Positions 1-8,386 of a DNA stretch of 64,000 nt are shown here, piece by piece (position 1 is the first letter of the stretch; each line of letters starts with the position of its first letter). Under the pieces are notes generated by a model that did no database searches, had not been told where the DNA came from, and saw only the letters and a program-made list of their open reading frames with translations. Origin of the DNA: JAFEDN01 sp963712715. GTDB lineage: Bacteria > Pseudomonadota > Gammaproteobacteria > Coxiellales > Coxiellaceae. The stretch spans positions 1 to 64,000 of the forward strand of contig CAVQJI010000015.1 of the NCBI GenBank assembly GCA_963712715.1, written 5' to 3'. The position numbers and the translations under genes are program-made.

Positions 1-702
1 GAAGACATTGAGCACGATGATTATAGTCGTATGTCGGCGCGCGCCTACGCCCGTGGCTACATCATGTCTTATGCGCTAATTATTGGGAGTTCCCCAGTCT
101 CAAATTTTACCCACACTCAATAATGTTTCCATGGATTTTGCGCCGCCCAAAAACACCCTGAAGCTGGATGAGCGATCCAATCCTGTTTATCAGCCTGTTG
201 AATCCCACCGCCCACATTCGAATGTGTTGTTGTGGATCCAGTATTTTCGTGATCATTGTTATCCTGATTGGTTTGGTGGTGATGTGGTGGAAAGGCCCTT
301 CGGCGCCTTCGGGGGCAAGTTCGGACGCCGGAACATCCCACTGTGGTGCCGATTCAGCCCACAATCCTCTGCGCCGGCCCCTCAGTCTGCCGCGCCTGCA
401 CCAGCGTCCACACCCGCACCCGCACCCGCACCCGCTTCTGCACCGGTACCTTCATCCACACCCGTTCTCCCTGTTCCTGTTTCTACTTCTACCTACCTGC
501 ACGCACGCCCAGGGTCGTGCAGCAGTCTTCGAACAACACGCCCGCTCCGCCAGCTGCTCCGCCAGCACCGCAAGCCGCCAATGAACAAAGCGTCCTGCAA
601 CCCAGTGATTTGAAAGATTCCGGGCAGAACCCGCTCACGCACCTCCGGAATGCGATTGCCGGCTCCCGCGCGCCAGTTCCGCTGAATGAGGAAAAAACAG
701 TT
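1..702 (+). pseudogene. rodZ: RodZ cytoskeletal protein remnant, 5' end outside window, frameshifted
   Basis: RodZ links the MreB cytoskeleton to the inner membrane. The window opens inside the N-terminal helix-turn-helix domain: frame 1 reads EDIEHDDYSRMSARAYARGY and continues to about base 75. Reading then passes to frame 2 (GVPQSQILPTL, to about 220), to frame 3 for the single membrane span (IFVIIVILIGLVVMWW, about 246-293), and back to frames 2 and 1 for a Pro/Ala-rich periplasmic linker (about 350-700). At least three shifts are needed. The C-terminal beta domain is not recognisable and hisS follows directly. In E. coli and relatives ispG lies between these genes; here it is absent. Family assignment rests on the helix-turn-helix, membrane span and linker order and on the hisS neighbour. 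Confidence 0.7.
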
Positions 703-734
703 GACGGCGGGAAGCACTGCAAGCTGTTCGGGGG

Positions 735-1966
735 ATGAACGATATCCTTCCCCTGAACAAACTCCCTGGTGGCAACAAATCTGAAGCCATTTGCAGAGAT
801 CTGTCAACGCGCTATGGTTATCGGGAAATTCGTTTTCCGGTCATGGTGGAACAAACCGCGTTATTCGCCCGCGGAATTGGCGACGCCAACCGACATTGTA
901 CCGAAAAAGAAATGTACACTTTCACTGATCGCAACGGCGACAGTTTAAGTTTGCGCCCGGAAGGCACCGCCAGTTGCGTACGCGCCGGTATTCAGCATGG
1001 TCTGTTTTATAATCAGGTACAGCGAATTATGGTATTTCAGGACCGATGTCGCTGCATGAGTGTCCGCAAAAAGGCCGTTATCGTCAGAATTTCAAATAAT
1101 TTAGGCGTTGAAGCTTATGGTATGGCGGGCCCGGATATTGATGCGGAAATTATCCTTCTGGGGCAGCGCCTGCTCACTCAATCGGATTGATAGGCCAGAT
1201 TGAGCTGCAAAAAAATTGTCTGGGTACCAGCGCGGTTCGCGCACTCTACCGCGATCGTTTGGTGAATTTTTATCAGGCAACATTACGATTTACTCGATGA
1301 AGACAGCCAGCGGCGGCTGGTGACCAATCCTTTGCGTATTTTAGACAGTAAAAATCCAGTGATGATAGATTTAACCCGGGCTGCCCCCAATTTACTGGAA
1401 CATTTGGATCCCCCCTCCCGGCAGCATTTTGACGGTCTGCGCCGTTTGTTGGATGCCGCGGGAGTCCAATACACCATTAACCCCAGACTGGTGCGCGGTC
1501 TGGATTATCGTATGCACTGACGGTATTTGAATGGGTCACCACTGAGTTGGGCGCGCAAGGCACGGTCTGCGCGGGTGGCGGTTATAACCGCCTGGTGGAA
1601 GATCTGGGTGGACGGCCTACTCCCGCGATTGGTTTTGCCTGCGGCCTTGAACGTTTAGTGCTATTGTTAGCGTCTTTCGGGAATGAGCAAAAAAAATTGC
1701 CCACCGTTTATTTAGCGTTGATGGGCGAGGGTGCGAAAGAACGGGGGATTTTGTTGGCGGAAGAATTACGCAGCGCTTTTCTATCGTTCCAGATTATTAC
1801 CCATTGCGGCGACGGCAGTTTAAAAAGTCAGTTAAAGTCTGCCGATAAAAGCGGGGCTTTCGCAGCGGTTATTCTGGGCGAGTCTGAATTAGCCGCAAAA
1901 CAGGCCACTATCAAAAATCTGGCTACCGTTAGAAGAGAATGCTGTACCGTTATCTTCAGTGGTTGA
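735..1966 (+). pseudogene. hisS: Histidyl-tRNA synthetase, multiply frameshifted
   Basis: Class II synthetase that charges tRNA-His. The start region reads AVRGMNDILP, the usual HisRS N-terminus, so the true start may lie slightly upstream of 735. Motif 2 and histidine-binding segments are visible: RPEGTASCVRAG, GPMSLHECPQKGRYRQ (another frame, about 1040-1090), GVEAYGMAGPDIDAE, LVRGLDYRM (about 1490-1515) and GGGYNRLVEDLGG with GFACGLERL (about 1575-1655), then the anticodon-binding domain to 1966. Covering the protein needs at least five frame changes (about 1030, 1085, 1190, 1285 and 1515). A cell cannot live without HisRS, so either an intact copy lies elsewhere or the breaks are sequence errors. 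Conservation of the motifs across the breaks argues against old decay. Confidence 0.9.
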
Positions 1967-2008
1967 TTTTTTTAAAAAATAGAATTTGCTGACAGGGGAG
2001 GCTTTACC

Positions 2009-2629
2009 ATGCCAACTTATTAAACCGACAATGAACAAATGGAAATGTTGAAAAAATGGTGGCGCGATTACGGCAAATGGTTGATAGTCGCGGTCATTAT
2101 TGGTCTTGCGGCCGGATCGGGATGGCGTTACTGGCAGCAACAACAGGTTCGGGTCCGTCAACAGGCTTCGCTGCTTTATCAGCAATTAATGGTTGCGGAT
2201 AGTCAAAAAAATCGTGATACGGTGACGCAAATGGCCGCGGAGCTTACGGAACGCTACCCCAACACCGAGTATGCGGCGTTGGGGAATTTGGTGGCGGCGA
2301 AAAGCGCCGTGAATGCCAATAATCTTGCGGGAGCGCAGCAAAAATTACAATGGACGCTGGAACATTCAAAAGCCGAAGCTGTCCGGCAAATTGCGCGGCT
2401 GCGGGCGAGCCGGGTTTTGCTAGCGCAAAATAAACCAGGCGAAGCGCAAAATTGTTATCGGTAGTAGAGGATAAATCTTTTCAGCCGGCGATTGATGAAG
2501 TTCAGGGTGATATTTACCTGGCGCTGGGCGAGGCTGCTAAAGCGCATCAATCTTATCAGTCGGCGCAAACTGGATTATCCGCTCTTGGGGGCGAAGATGT
2601 GTTATTATCCCTAAACTGGCCCAACCTCC
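2009..2629 (+). pseudogene. yfgM: YfgM-type SecYEG ancillary protein, frameshifted
   Basis: YfgM is an inner-membrane protein with a periplasmic tetratricopeptide domain that works with PpiD at the Sec translocon. An ATG at 2009 follows a GGGGAG ribosome site, but codon 5 is TAA; the next in-frame ATG is at 2039. The product shows the family start (EMLKKWWRDYGKWL), a membrane span (LIVAVIIGLAAGSGW) and a helical-repeat domain (LTERYPNTEYAALGNLVAAK). A frame change near 2455 moves into VEDKSFQPAIDEVQGDIYLA, and another near 2610 is needed to reach the likely stop at 2629. It follows hisS as in E. coli, but bamB, normally next, is absent. Three lesions in 620 bases. Confidence 0.85.
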
Positions 2630-2635
2630 GTAATT

Positions 2636-2749
2636 CCCGCTGGGTACAGCGGGAATTACTCCTTTTTGTATCCTGCGCTCGGCGGAGCCGATGCTCGGAA
2701 TGAAGGGGAGGCGCTCCGCTCTCTCCCCCTGCGATCCCCCATAGGGTAG
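2636..2749. repeat. Interspersed repeat, copy 1 (second copy at 4409-4522)
   Basis: This stretch and 4409-4522 share a leading block (CTG-G/A-GTACAGCG) and a longer block that begins TATCCTGCGCTCGG and ends near GGGTAG. The two differ by scattered substitutions and small indels. The copy sits exactly where bamB would be expected between yfgM and der. It contains short inverted segments (GCTCGGC/GCCGATGC) and no reading frame of note. Probably an intergenic repeat family of this genome. Confidence 0.7.
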
Positions 2750-2783
2750 GGCGATATGATCTTTGCTTAATGAGAATATTAAA

Positions 2784-4109
2784 ATGTTACCAGTGATCAC
2801 CATAATCGGCAGGCCGAATGTCGGCAAGTCCCATTGATTTAATTGCCTGACACAAACGCGAGATGCGTTAAGTGGCTGATTTTCCCGGCGTGACCCGCGA
2901 CCGTCAATACGGTCGTGGCGTATTGGGCGGCATCCCTTACCTGGTGGTCGATACCGGGGGGATAGCGGAAGCCTCCCAATCCGGAAATGGCCAAACAGGT
3001 CGAGAAACAGGTCCGCCAGGCCATCGACGAAGCAGACAGAATACTATTTATGGTGGATGCTCAGGTGGGATTGACCGCCGCCAATACCATGATCGCCGAA
3101 CAGCTCCGCGTTCATCAAAAAAAAGTCGCGTTGGTGGTCAAATAAAATCGACCGTCTGGACGCGGACATCGTCACCGGCGAATTCTATCAATTAGGTTTT
3201 GGCATGCCCCATCCTGTGGCCGCCCGAAATGGCCGCGGCGTAGAATCCTTCATTCAGCAACTCCTGCAGCCTTTCCCGGTTCCGGAAAGTGTCCCTGACT
3301 CGAAAGCGGTATATGCATTGCGGTGATGGGCAGACCCAATGTTGGCAAGTCCACGCTCATTAACCGGATTTTGGGTGAAGAGCGGGTGATTGTTCTGACG
3401 GAACCGGGCACCACGCGGACAGTATTTATATTCCTTATGACCGCCGGGGACAACGTTACACCCTGATCGACACAGCAGGCGTGGGGCGGCGCGCGAAGAT
3501 CGAAGACGCCATCGAGAAATTTTCGGTTATCAAATCCTTGCAGGCCCTGGAAAAAGCCCACGTTGTGATTATGGTTTTTGATGCGACGAAGGAATCACGG
3601 ATCAGGATATGCGTTTACTCGGCTGGATTTTAGAATCGGGCCGCGGATTGGTCCTGGCGTTTAATAAGTGGGATGGTATGAGCGAATACGATCGCGACCG
3701 GGTAAGACAGGCGATAGACCTGCGTTTGGCGTTTGTCAATTTTGCCCGGCGATATTTAATTTCGGCGCTCCACGGCACCGGCGTTGGCGATCAGTATCGC
3801 GCCATTGACGAAGCCTATGCGTCGTCCACTCAGGATATATCGACTCCGCAACTCACCCAGATACTGGAGCGGGCGGTGTTCGATCACCAGCCGCCCTGGT
3901 CGGCGCGCGCCGGATCAGGTTGCGTTATGCTCACTTGGGCGGGCACCATCCTTTGGTAATTGTGGTGCATGGTAAACAGATTGAATCCTTGCCGGATTCT
4001 TACCGGAGATATTTGGCGAATTATTTCCGCCAGTCTTTTAACCTGGTCGTATCCTGTACGGGTTCAATTGATCAACGACAAAAATCCCTATCAAAAAAAG
4101 AATAAATAA
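2784..4109 (+). pseudogene. der: Der (EngA) double-GTPase, multiply frameshifted
   Basis: Der is an essential GTPase with two tandem G domains and a KH-like domain that acts in 50S ribosome assembly. The first G domain starts MLPVITIIGRPNVGKS and continues, in other frames, through FPGVTRDRQYGR, VDTGG and ILFMVDAQVGLTAANTMIAE. The second shows IAVMGRPNVGKSTLINRILG (about 3321-3378), TLIDTAGVGRR and LAFNKWDGMSEYDRDRV. The KH-like end reads LRYAHLGGHHPLVIVVHG and LPDSYRRYLANYFR. In-frame stops follow the first P-loop (2836) and GTRDAL, and about eight frame changes are needed overall. Essentiality makes a functional copy elsewhere, or sequence errors, likely. All G motifs are intact at amino-acid level. 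Confidence 0.9.
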
Positions 4110-4175
4110 TCTATTCGACAGCTGTGTAATATTTTTGATTCTATAATTAGTGGATAAATCAACCAGGAGGAAGTT

Positions 4176-4328
4176 ATGAAAATTAAGAAGTTAATATTAG
4201 CGATATGCCCATTAGTTTTAGTGATGGGGTTTTTAAGTGGCTGCAACACTGTTAAGGGCGCTGGCCAGGATGTTTCGCAAACGGGTCAGACCATTTCCAA
4301 TGCCGCCAGCTCCGCTACCCCCCGATAA
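4176..4328 (+). CDS. Entericidin-type small lipoprotein
   Basis: A 50-residue product, MKIKKLILAICPLVLVMGFL followed by the lipobox SGC and a short Gly/Ser/Thr/Ala-rich tail (NTVKGAGQDVSQTGQ). This matches the entericidin A/B family, small outer-membrane lipoproteins linked to stationary-phase lysis and envelope stress; in E. coli the pair forms an antidote/toxin locus. A strong AGGAGG ribosome site lies at 4165-4170, and a terminator follows at 4350-4398, so the gene appears to be its own transcription unit. There is no partner entericidin next to it. The lipobox, length and tail composition make the family call good; the exact role is not deducible. Confidence 0.85.
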   Translation: MKIKKLILAICPLVLVMGFLSGCNTVKGAGQDVSQTGQTISNAASSATPR

Positions 4329-4349
4329 TTAAGAGCATATCAGTCGTTC

Positions 4350-4398
4350 GGCAAAGGCTGAAATCCGGTAGAACCGGATTGCAGTCTTTGCCGTTTTT
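4350..4398 (+). terminator. Rho-independent terminator of the entericidin gene
   Basis: Outer arms GGCAAAGGCTG (4350-4360) and CAGTCTTTGCC (4382-4392, one G-T pair) enclose a second perfect hairpin AATCCGGT-AGA-ACCGGATT, and GTTTTT follows. It lies 21 bases after the entericidin stop. Confidence 0.8.
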
Positions 4399-4408
4399 CA
4401 GCAAATCT

Positions 4409-4522
4409 TGCTGAGTACAGCGATAATTGCTTCCTATCTATATCCTGCGCTCGGCATAGCCGATGCTCGGAATGAAGGGAAAGACGCTCCGCTTTCTCCC
4501 CCTTGCGATCCCCATCGGGTAG
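4409..4522. repeat. Interspersed repeat, copy 2 (first copy at 2636-2749)
   Basis: Second copy of the element described at 2636. The block starting TATCCTGCGCTCGG is at 4441-4522. It sits in the gap between the entericidin terminator and the next gene. Confidence 0.7.
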
Positions 4523-4600
4523 CGCATTTTCTACGAAAATTATTGTCGATAATAATTGTTGCCATAGTGATTAAGGTATGACTGGTGTAAACTGGATCCA

Positions 4601-5159
4601 ATGAAGTATTACAGATATTGGATAATCCTTTTTACAGCGTTATTTTTCTTTGTGGGGCCTTTGAGTTCAATTGCCGGCGGCCCGGATCAAAATTTGTTTC
4701 CGCTTCGAGGCTCATCAATCGACAGAAAGTATTCAACGAATTAAAACGCAGATCGATGTTGCCAGTGATTTTCCCGACTAAAATTCCAGTGCCAGAGAGT
4801 GGTGAACAGCCTTTGTATGTTTCTTTTAATGGCTACAGGGCTGGGGATTTTGATTACAGCAAGTTCTGGCAAATCAACATCGATGCAACTCCCACATGTG
4901 GGGGAGTGCGAATCTGTAACGTTGCGATTTCTCTCTGCGCAAAAACACGGCATAGTGATTCCTGACTACCAAACTTTGCCGGGCAATAAAAATTATTTAA
5001 AAGAAAAGGTCTTGTTGCCTGGAATATAACCGGTTATTACACCCCGTTTCATATCCAGGCCGGTGGCGTTAATCCCACTCTGGAATGGCGGGTTAATAAT
5101 ATTTTGTATACGCTCTCCCGAGAATTGACGCGCCTGCGTCACAGCAAAAACAGATTTTG
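4601..5159 (+). pseudogene. Secreted hypothetical protein, frameshifted
   Basis: The reading begins MKYYRYWIILFTALFFFVGP and ends its hydrophobic stretch at LSSIAGG, a clear signal peptide, then stops at about 4751. Another frame continues with LPVIFPTKIPVPESGEQPLY and FWQINIDATPTCGGVRICN, and a third carries NITGYYTPFHIQAGG and LEWRVNNILYTLSRE to the stop at 5159. The segments together resemble a family of short secreted proteins of unknown function that I associate with gammaproteobacteria (LP-T-IP near the N-terminus, a C-x(3-4)-C pair, a C-terminal W-x-x-N-x-x-x-Y block); this recall is not certain. At least two frame changes are needed. No operon partner is visible. Confidence 0.55.
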
Positions 5160-5221
5160 ATTGAAACTGGCAGCCATTGCCGCCTGAGTACAGCGTCCAA
5201 AATTAATATAGGGTGTGATAT

Positions 5222-5368
5222 ATGAATATCTTTCGTTACAAAGGTTTTATCGGCTCTATCGAAGCAAACGCTGAGGATAAAATACTGTATGGCAAATTAC
5301 TGTATATAAATGAATTTATCAAAAACGCCGTGCAAAGTAGAATTCAGCAAGAAGATAGCAGAATTTAA
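5222..5368 (+). pseudogene. HicB-like antitoxin fragment
   Basis: A 48-residue reading, MNIFRYKGFIGSIEANAEDK then ILYGKLLYINEFI. The start matches HicB-family antitoxins (M-x-YKG-x-x-G-S-x-E, then a G-K-x-L-x-I strand). Normal HicB proteins run 100 residues or more with a C-terminal DNA-binding part, which is missing. No HicA partner is present on either side. It lies 25 bases before the convergent end of hipA. Most likely the remains of a HicAB module; a chance match is possible because the fragment is short. Confidence 0.5.
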
Positions 5369-5393
5369 AAATTTCTAGTGGCAAAATTTGCGC

Positions 5394-6707
5394 TCATGCC
5401 TTCAACAGTCGGTCGCGGCATTGCATCATGCCGTTAAATAAAGGTTCAGCGATTGCGGCGGGAAAGGCGCCGGGCAATTGCGCTGAGGTTTTTTGGATAA
5501 CTTCTTCAACCTGCGCCAACATGTCATCAAGGATTTTTTCCGCGGTCTGGACGGAAAACTTCACTGCTTTCGCAGTAGATAAAAAATGTCGTCGGTGGAT
5601 ATTGTACCAGTGATAATGGTTTTCACGGCCTTTTAATGCCATAACCATTGTTATCTTTTGTTTTTGTAGCTGTTTTGAAGCCAAAAGTGGATACGCTGAC
5701 AGAATGTCATATAGAGGCGTGAGTTGAAAACGGCCGGCGGGTTTTATGAAAAGACTAAAATTCTTGGCATGTCCGTCAATCGCAGCCAGCAGCCAAAATA
5801 ATATCTGATAACGGTAGAATAATTCGCGATCTTCATTGGCATATTCCGCGCCGAGTAGTAAAGACATAATTTCTTTGATACCAGGGCCGCCATCCGGCTG
5901 ATATTTAAATGCCGGTGAATATCCCAGGGCCTGGCACATATCTTCCTGAGGCAGGCGCATAATCCATGTACCATCCTCGGCAAATTTGCGATCAAATCTT
6001 TCCACCACCAGAACTTTCGCACCATTAAATTGATGAATTTCTGTGTGCGCCACCGGTAGGCCGAATGCTTCAGCAATTTTCGAGCATAACCATTCATTTT
6101 CGCAGCTATCCCGTAAATCAATACCTTGGTGTTCAATAAAACCGATGGGTAATTTAAAAATATGCGTAGTCGGAGTGGTTCCCAGCGGGCGATGCCAGCG
6201 TCCTTTTATTAACAAAAGCGCGGTCTTATCCTGAGCGCCCGCGATAGAAATACGGAAATCCATATCTTTGTTCATTCCTAAAGGTGTGAGCTGATAATTT
6301 TTCAGCATACTGGCGATTTGAAGTTCCGTCAGCGGTTCACATTGAATAGATTTCACTTGCGCCGCTTTAATATCCCGGCACAATTGAATGGCGCCTACAC
6401 AGTCGTGACCGATACTGGCCAGCAAGTCAAAAGGTTGAGTAGACGGCGCATGGAACATGGTTTGAATATTTTTTTTAATGCTCTCATTATCAGGTAATAA
6501 ATTATCGAAAAAATTGTAAACTATATCACCTTGGTAAGGCTGAGGCGTCAGTGGTAAAGATAACGATATCGGTCTTGTTCCCGGTGTCTCCAGCCAATCC
6601 CGATCATAAGTATAAGTTAAGCCGCCGGAATGCAGCTTATCCAAACGTCCGACTAAATACCCATTCATGAAAATATAAAGGGAATCTTTTATTTTAGTTC
6701 CTACCAT
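5394..6707 (-). CDS. hipA: HipA serine/threonine kinase toxin
   Basis: HipA kinases inactivate glutamyl-tRNA synthetase in E. coli and cause growth arrest and persistence. At 437 residues it has the full E. coli length. Visible segments are the N-subdomain (LYIFMNGYLVGRL, then FFDNLLPDNESIKKNI), the phosphate-binding loop SIAGAQDKTALL, the ATP-site THIFKLPIG, LRLPQEDMCQALGY and the catalytic DGHAKNFSLF with LTPLYDILSAYP. The serine in SIAGAQ corresponds to the autophosphorylated Ser150 of E. coli HipA. Its start overlaps the hipB end by 7 bases, so the two are translationally coupled. It appears intact and catalytically complete. Confidence 0.95.
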   Translation of the reverse strand: MVGTKIKDSLYIFMNGYLVGRLDKLHSGGLTYTYDRDWLETPGTRPISLSLPLTPQPYQGDIVYNFFDNLLPDNESIKKNIQTMFHAPSTQPFDLLASIGHDCVGAIQLCRDIKAAQVKSIQCEPLTELQIASMLKNYQLTPLGMNKDMDFRISIAGAQDKTALLLIKGRWHRPLGTTPTTHIFKLPIGFIEHQGIDLRDSCENEWLCSKIAEAFGLPVAHTEIHQFNGAKVLVVERFDRKFAEDGTWIMRLPQEDMCQALGYSPAFKYQPDGGPGIKEIMSLLLGAEYANEDRELFYRYQILFWLLAAIDGHAKNFSLFIKPAGRFQLTPLYDILSAYPLLASKQLQKQKITMVMALKGRENHYHWYNIHRRHFLSTAKAVKFSVQTAEKILDDMLAQVEEVIQKTSAQLPGAFPAAIAEPLFNGMMQCRDRLLKA

Positions 6708-6991
6708 TTTTCTTTCCAGTTTTTAACCTGAATTTTTTCAGATTCTTTGCGGATTTTTTTGGGCACGGTTTTTAAATTTTCTGACTTAGGGGTGATATGG
6801 ATTTCTAAATCTAAACTGGCGAGGATTCGGAATAGCGTAGTGACTTGTGTGCGCTCAGGATTTATTTCAAAATGAGAGATAGTGGTTTGTTTTAAACCTA
6901 CTTTCGAGCCTGCTACGGCCTGGCTTAACTTATGGCGTTTGCGCTCGGAGAAAATCAGTTTTGCCAGTTCTTTAGGAGAATGAATGAACAT
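6701..6991 (-). CDS. hipB: HipB antitoxin/repressor
   Basis: A 96-residue XRE-type helix-turn-helix protein: ELAKLIFSERKRHKLSQA then GLKQTTISHFEINPERT. HipB binds HipA and represses the operon by binding TATCC-N8-GGATA operators. It is first in the hipBA operon, and upstream (7008-7109) lie four sites of that type. The C-terminal tail after residue 70 is lysine-rich (SENLKTVPKKIRKESEKIQV), longer and more basic than I would expect. In E. coli the HipB tail controls its proteolysis, so this tail may do the same; that is inference. Confidence 0.9.
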   Translation of the reverse strand: MFIHSPKELAKLIFSERKRHKLSQAVAGSKVGLKQTTISHFEINPERTQVTTLFRILASLDLEIHITPKSENLKTVPKKIRKESEKIQVKNWKEKW

Positions 6992-7007
6992 TACCTTGCC
7001 TCATTGT

Positions 7008-7109
7008 TATCCCCTGCGGAGGGTTAACTTAATTCTAACCCTATTTGCGGATAAATTCAATTTTATCCTTTGGAAGGGTTAAATTATATTTAATCCTTAG
7101 AGAGGGTTA
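7008..7109. promoter_or_regulatory. Four HipB-type operators in phase upstream of hipBA
   Basis: Sites begin at 7008 (TATCC, 9-base gap, GGTTA), 7036 (TAACC-N8-GGATA), 7064 (TATCC-N8-GGTTA) and 7092 (AATCC-N8-GGTTA). Their starts are exactly 28 bases apart. The known E. coli HipB operator is TATCC-N8-GGATA, also in four copies. The cluster lies 17-118 bases upstream of the hipB start, fitting autorepression. Confidence 0.75.
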
Positions 7110-7127
7110 AAAACTGGATGTTCGTTA

Positions 7128-7214
7128 AGCCGTATTCAGCAATTCCCGCTGAGTTCCTCACTTCTCCGCTCTGCGGAGGATTGAGGAACTCAGCGGGAAT
7201 TGCTGAGCCGTATT
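7128..7214. repeat. Perfect 24-bp inverted repeat with flanking 9-bp direct repeats
   Basis: Arms 7137-7160 and 7182-7205 are exact reverse complements (left arm begins CAGCAATTCCCGCTGAG). The loop contains a further hairpin, CTCCGC-TCT-GCGGAG. The whole is bounded by the direct repeat AGCCGTATT at 7128-7136 and 7206-7214, which looks like a target-site duplication. It resembles a small non-autonomous palindromic insertion. It could also end transcription, but no T-run follows. Confidence 0.65.
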
Positions 7215-7223
7215 ACGGTATAA
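7207..7223. repeat. 17-bp sequence repeated at both island edges (other copy 23219-23235)
   Basis: GCCGTATTACGGTATAA occurs here and at 23219-23235, just outside the two ends of the AT-rich RiPP island, in the same orientation. Its core CCGTA-T-TACGG is palindromic. It may be a protein-binding site or a trace of integration. A 17-base match within 64 kb can also arise by chance. Confidence 0.4.
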
Positions 7224-7281
7224 GTAAGAGCAAGTATGTTTGATGCGAAATAAACACATGACATGTCCTTGAAATTTCTCT

Positions 7282-7311
7282 TTGCATTGTGTAAAAATAA
7301 GAAAATATAAT
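7282..7311 (+). promoter_or_regulatory. Candidate sigma-70 promoter for the RiPP island
   Basis: TTGCAT (7282-7287), an 18-base spacer and a perfect TATAAT (7306-7311) lie 32 bases upstream of the first island gene. Confidence 0.5.
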
Positions 7312-7342
7312 CATTATTCTAATTTGATTAATTCTCTGAGTC

Positions 7343-7705
7343 ATGGACGAGTGGAAAATGAATAGACTTCAATGGTATGAAAGAAGGGATTTTCAAAAAA
7401 ATCCTTCTGAAACAAGAGACCTTATTGATGGCCTTGATTTCTCTGCCATTTTGAAAAAATTATGTGCAAATTATGAGCGAGGTGGTTATCAATGGTCAAT
7501 AGAAAAAGCGTTATATGCGATTGAAGAGTATAAGAAATTTTTGTTCGTTGCTACACAAGCTGATCCACCTGAGAAAATACTTGAGTTAAAACCATCGCCG
7601 ATGGTTGATATAGTATGGCATACGCATATTTTATTTACTATGCAATATCATGCAGACTGTGAACAGATATTTGGATTTTATTTTCACCACGAGCCTTCTA
7701 TATGA
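7343..7705 (+). CDS. GRDP-like domain protein, first gene of the RiPP island
   Basis: 120 residues; a second ATG 15 bases downstream (MNRLQWY) is an alternative start. The C-terminal half carries VDIVWHTHILFTMQYHADCE and then IFGFYFHHEP, the W-H-x-H ... C ... H-H pattern of the glycine-rich-domain-protein-like (GRDP-like) family found in plants and bacteria. The clustered His and Cys could bind metal; no activity is established for bacterial members that I know of. The stop overlaps the next start by 4 bases (ATGA), so it is coupled to the oxygenase gene. Low GC like the rest of the island. A role in the peptide pathway is inferred from position only. Confidence 0.6.
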   Translation: MDEWKMNRLQWYERRDFQKNPSETRDLIDGLDFSAILKKLCANYERGGYQWSIEKALYAIEEYKKFLFVATQADPPEKILELKPSPMVDIVWHTHILFTMQYHADCEQIFGFYFHHEPSI

Positions 7706-8374
7706 TAAATAATAGACTTATTAACAATCCATTAGATCAAATTGATGATAAAAAAATGACTGCTGGTTCTGAGAAAAATGGCTATTATTCAGTTTGTCCG
7801 TTTCTTCAGGAAGAAGTTTATAAAAAGTTGCTCGAAACGCTCCCAGATATTGAATTTTATGAGCCTAAATTTATGAATACGGAGGGAAGTCACTTGGAAG
7901 GTCAGGAACGCTATCATCTTTGGCTCAATCCTTATCGATCTGCTCCGTTTCCAAGCCATAGAATTATGGCACAGATTATCGAATGAATTATGTGATTATC
8001 AGTTTTTGATAAAAATATTAAATTTTTTTAATTACGAAGATTATTCGAATGAAACCGTTAAAAATTTTTTCCCAACACTCCGGCTAGTAAAAGAAAAAGG
8101 AAGATCCGTAGTGCCAATTCATCAAGATAGGAAAGAAAAAATTTTTACTATGGTTTTATATTTGTCCGATGATAAAACTCCAAAACCATATGGAACAACT
8201 TTTTATACAAAATCAGGAAAAGATTTTCAAGAAGTACAGTCTTTTAAATATTGCGCAAATACAGCTATTTTTATTTTAAACCCTAATGAACATTATCATG
8301 GTGTTAAAGATTTTCCCTTATTAAAGGATAAAAATACATTACAATTATTTTTATCTAAGAAATTGGAATTTTAA
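7702..8374 (+). pseudogene. 2-oxoglutarate/Fe(II) oxygenase-like gene, one frameshift
   Basis: Two readings join into a protein of about 220 residues. The first (7702-7986) has YYSVCPFLQEEVYKKLLETL, typical of the N-terminus of prolyl-hydroxylase-like oxygenases. The second (through 8374) has the iron site IHQDRKEK (H-x-D), a strand TMVLYLSDD, PYGTTFY, and the distal histidine in NPNEHYHGV. The frame change falls between about 7925 and 7985. These enzymes hydroxylate side chains using 2-oxoglutarate and oxygen. As the second gene of a RiPP island it may hydroxylate the precursor core or a cofactor; this is inference. If the shift is a sequence error, the gene is complete. Confidence 0.7.
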
Positions 8375-8386
8375 TCATTACATATT

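Noticed and set aside
168..584. Histidine/proline-rich reading (HPHPHPHP) in the rodZ region
   Set aside because: It is the shifted frame of the Pro/Ala-rich linker of rodZ. Only its first part, the membrane span, belongs to the true product.
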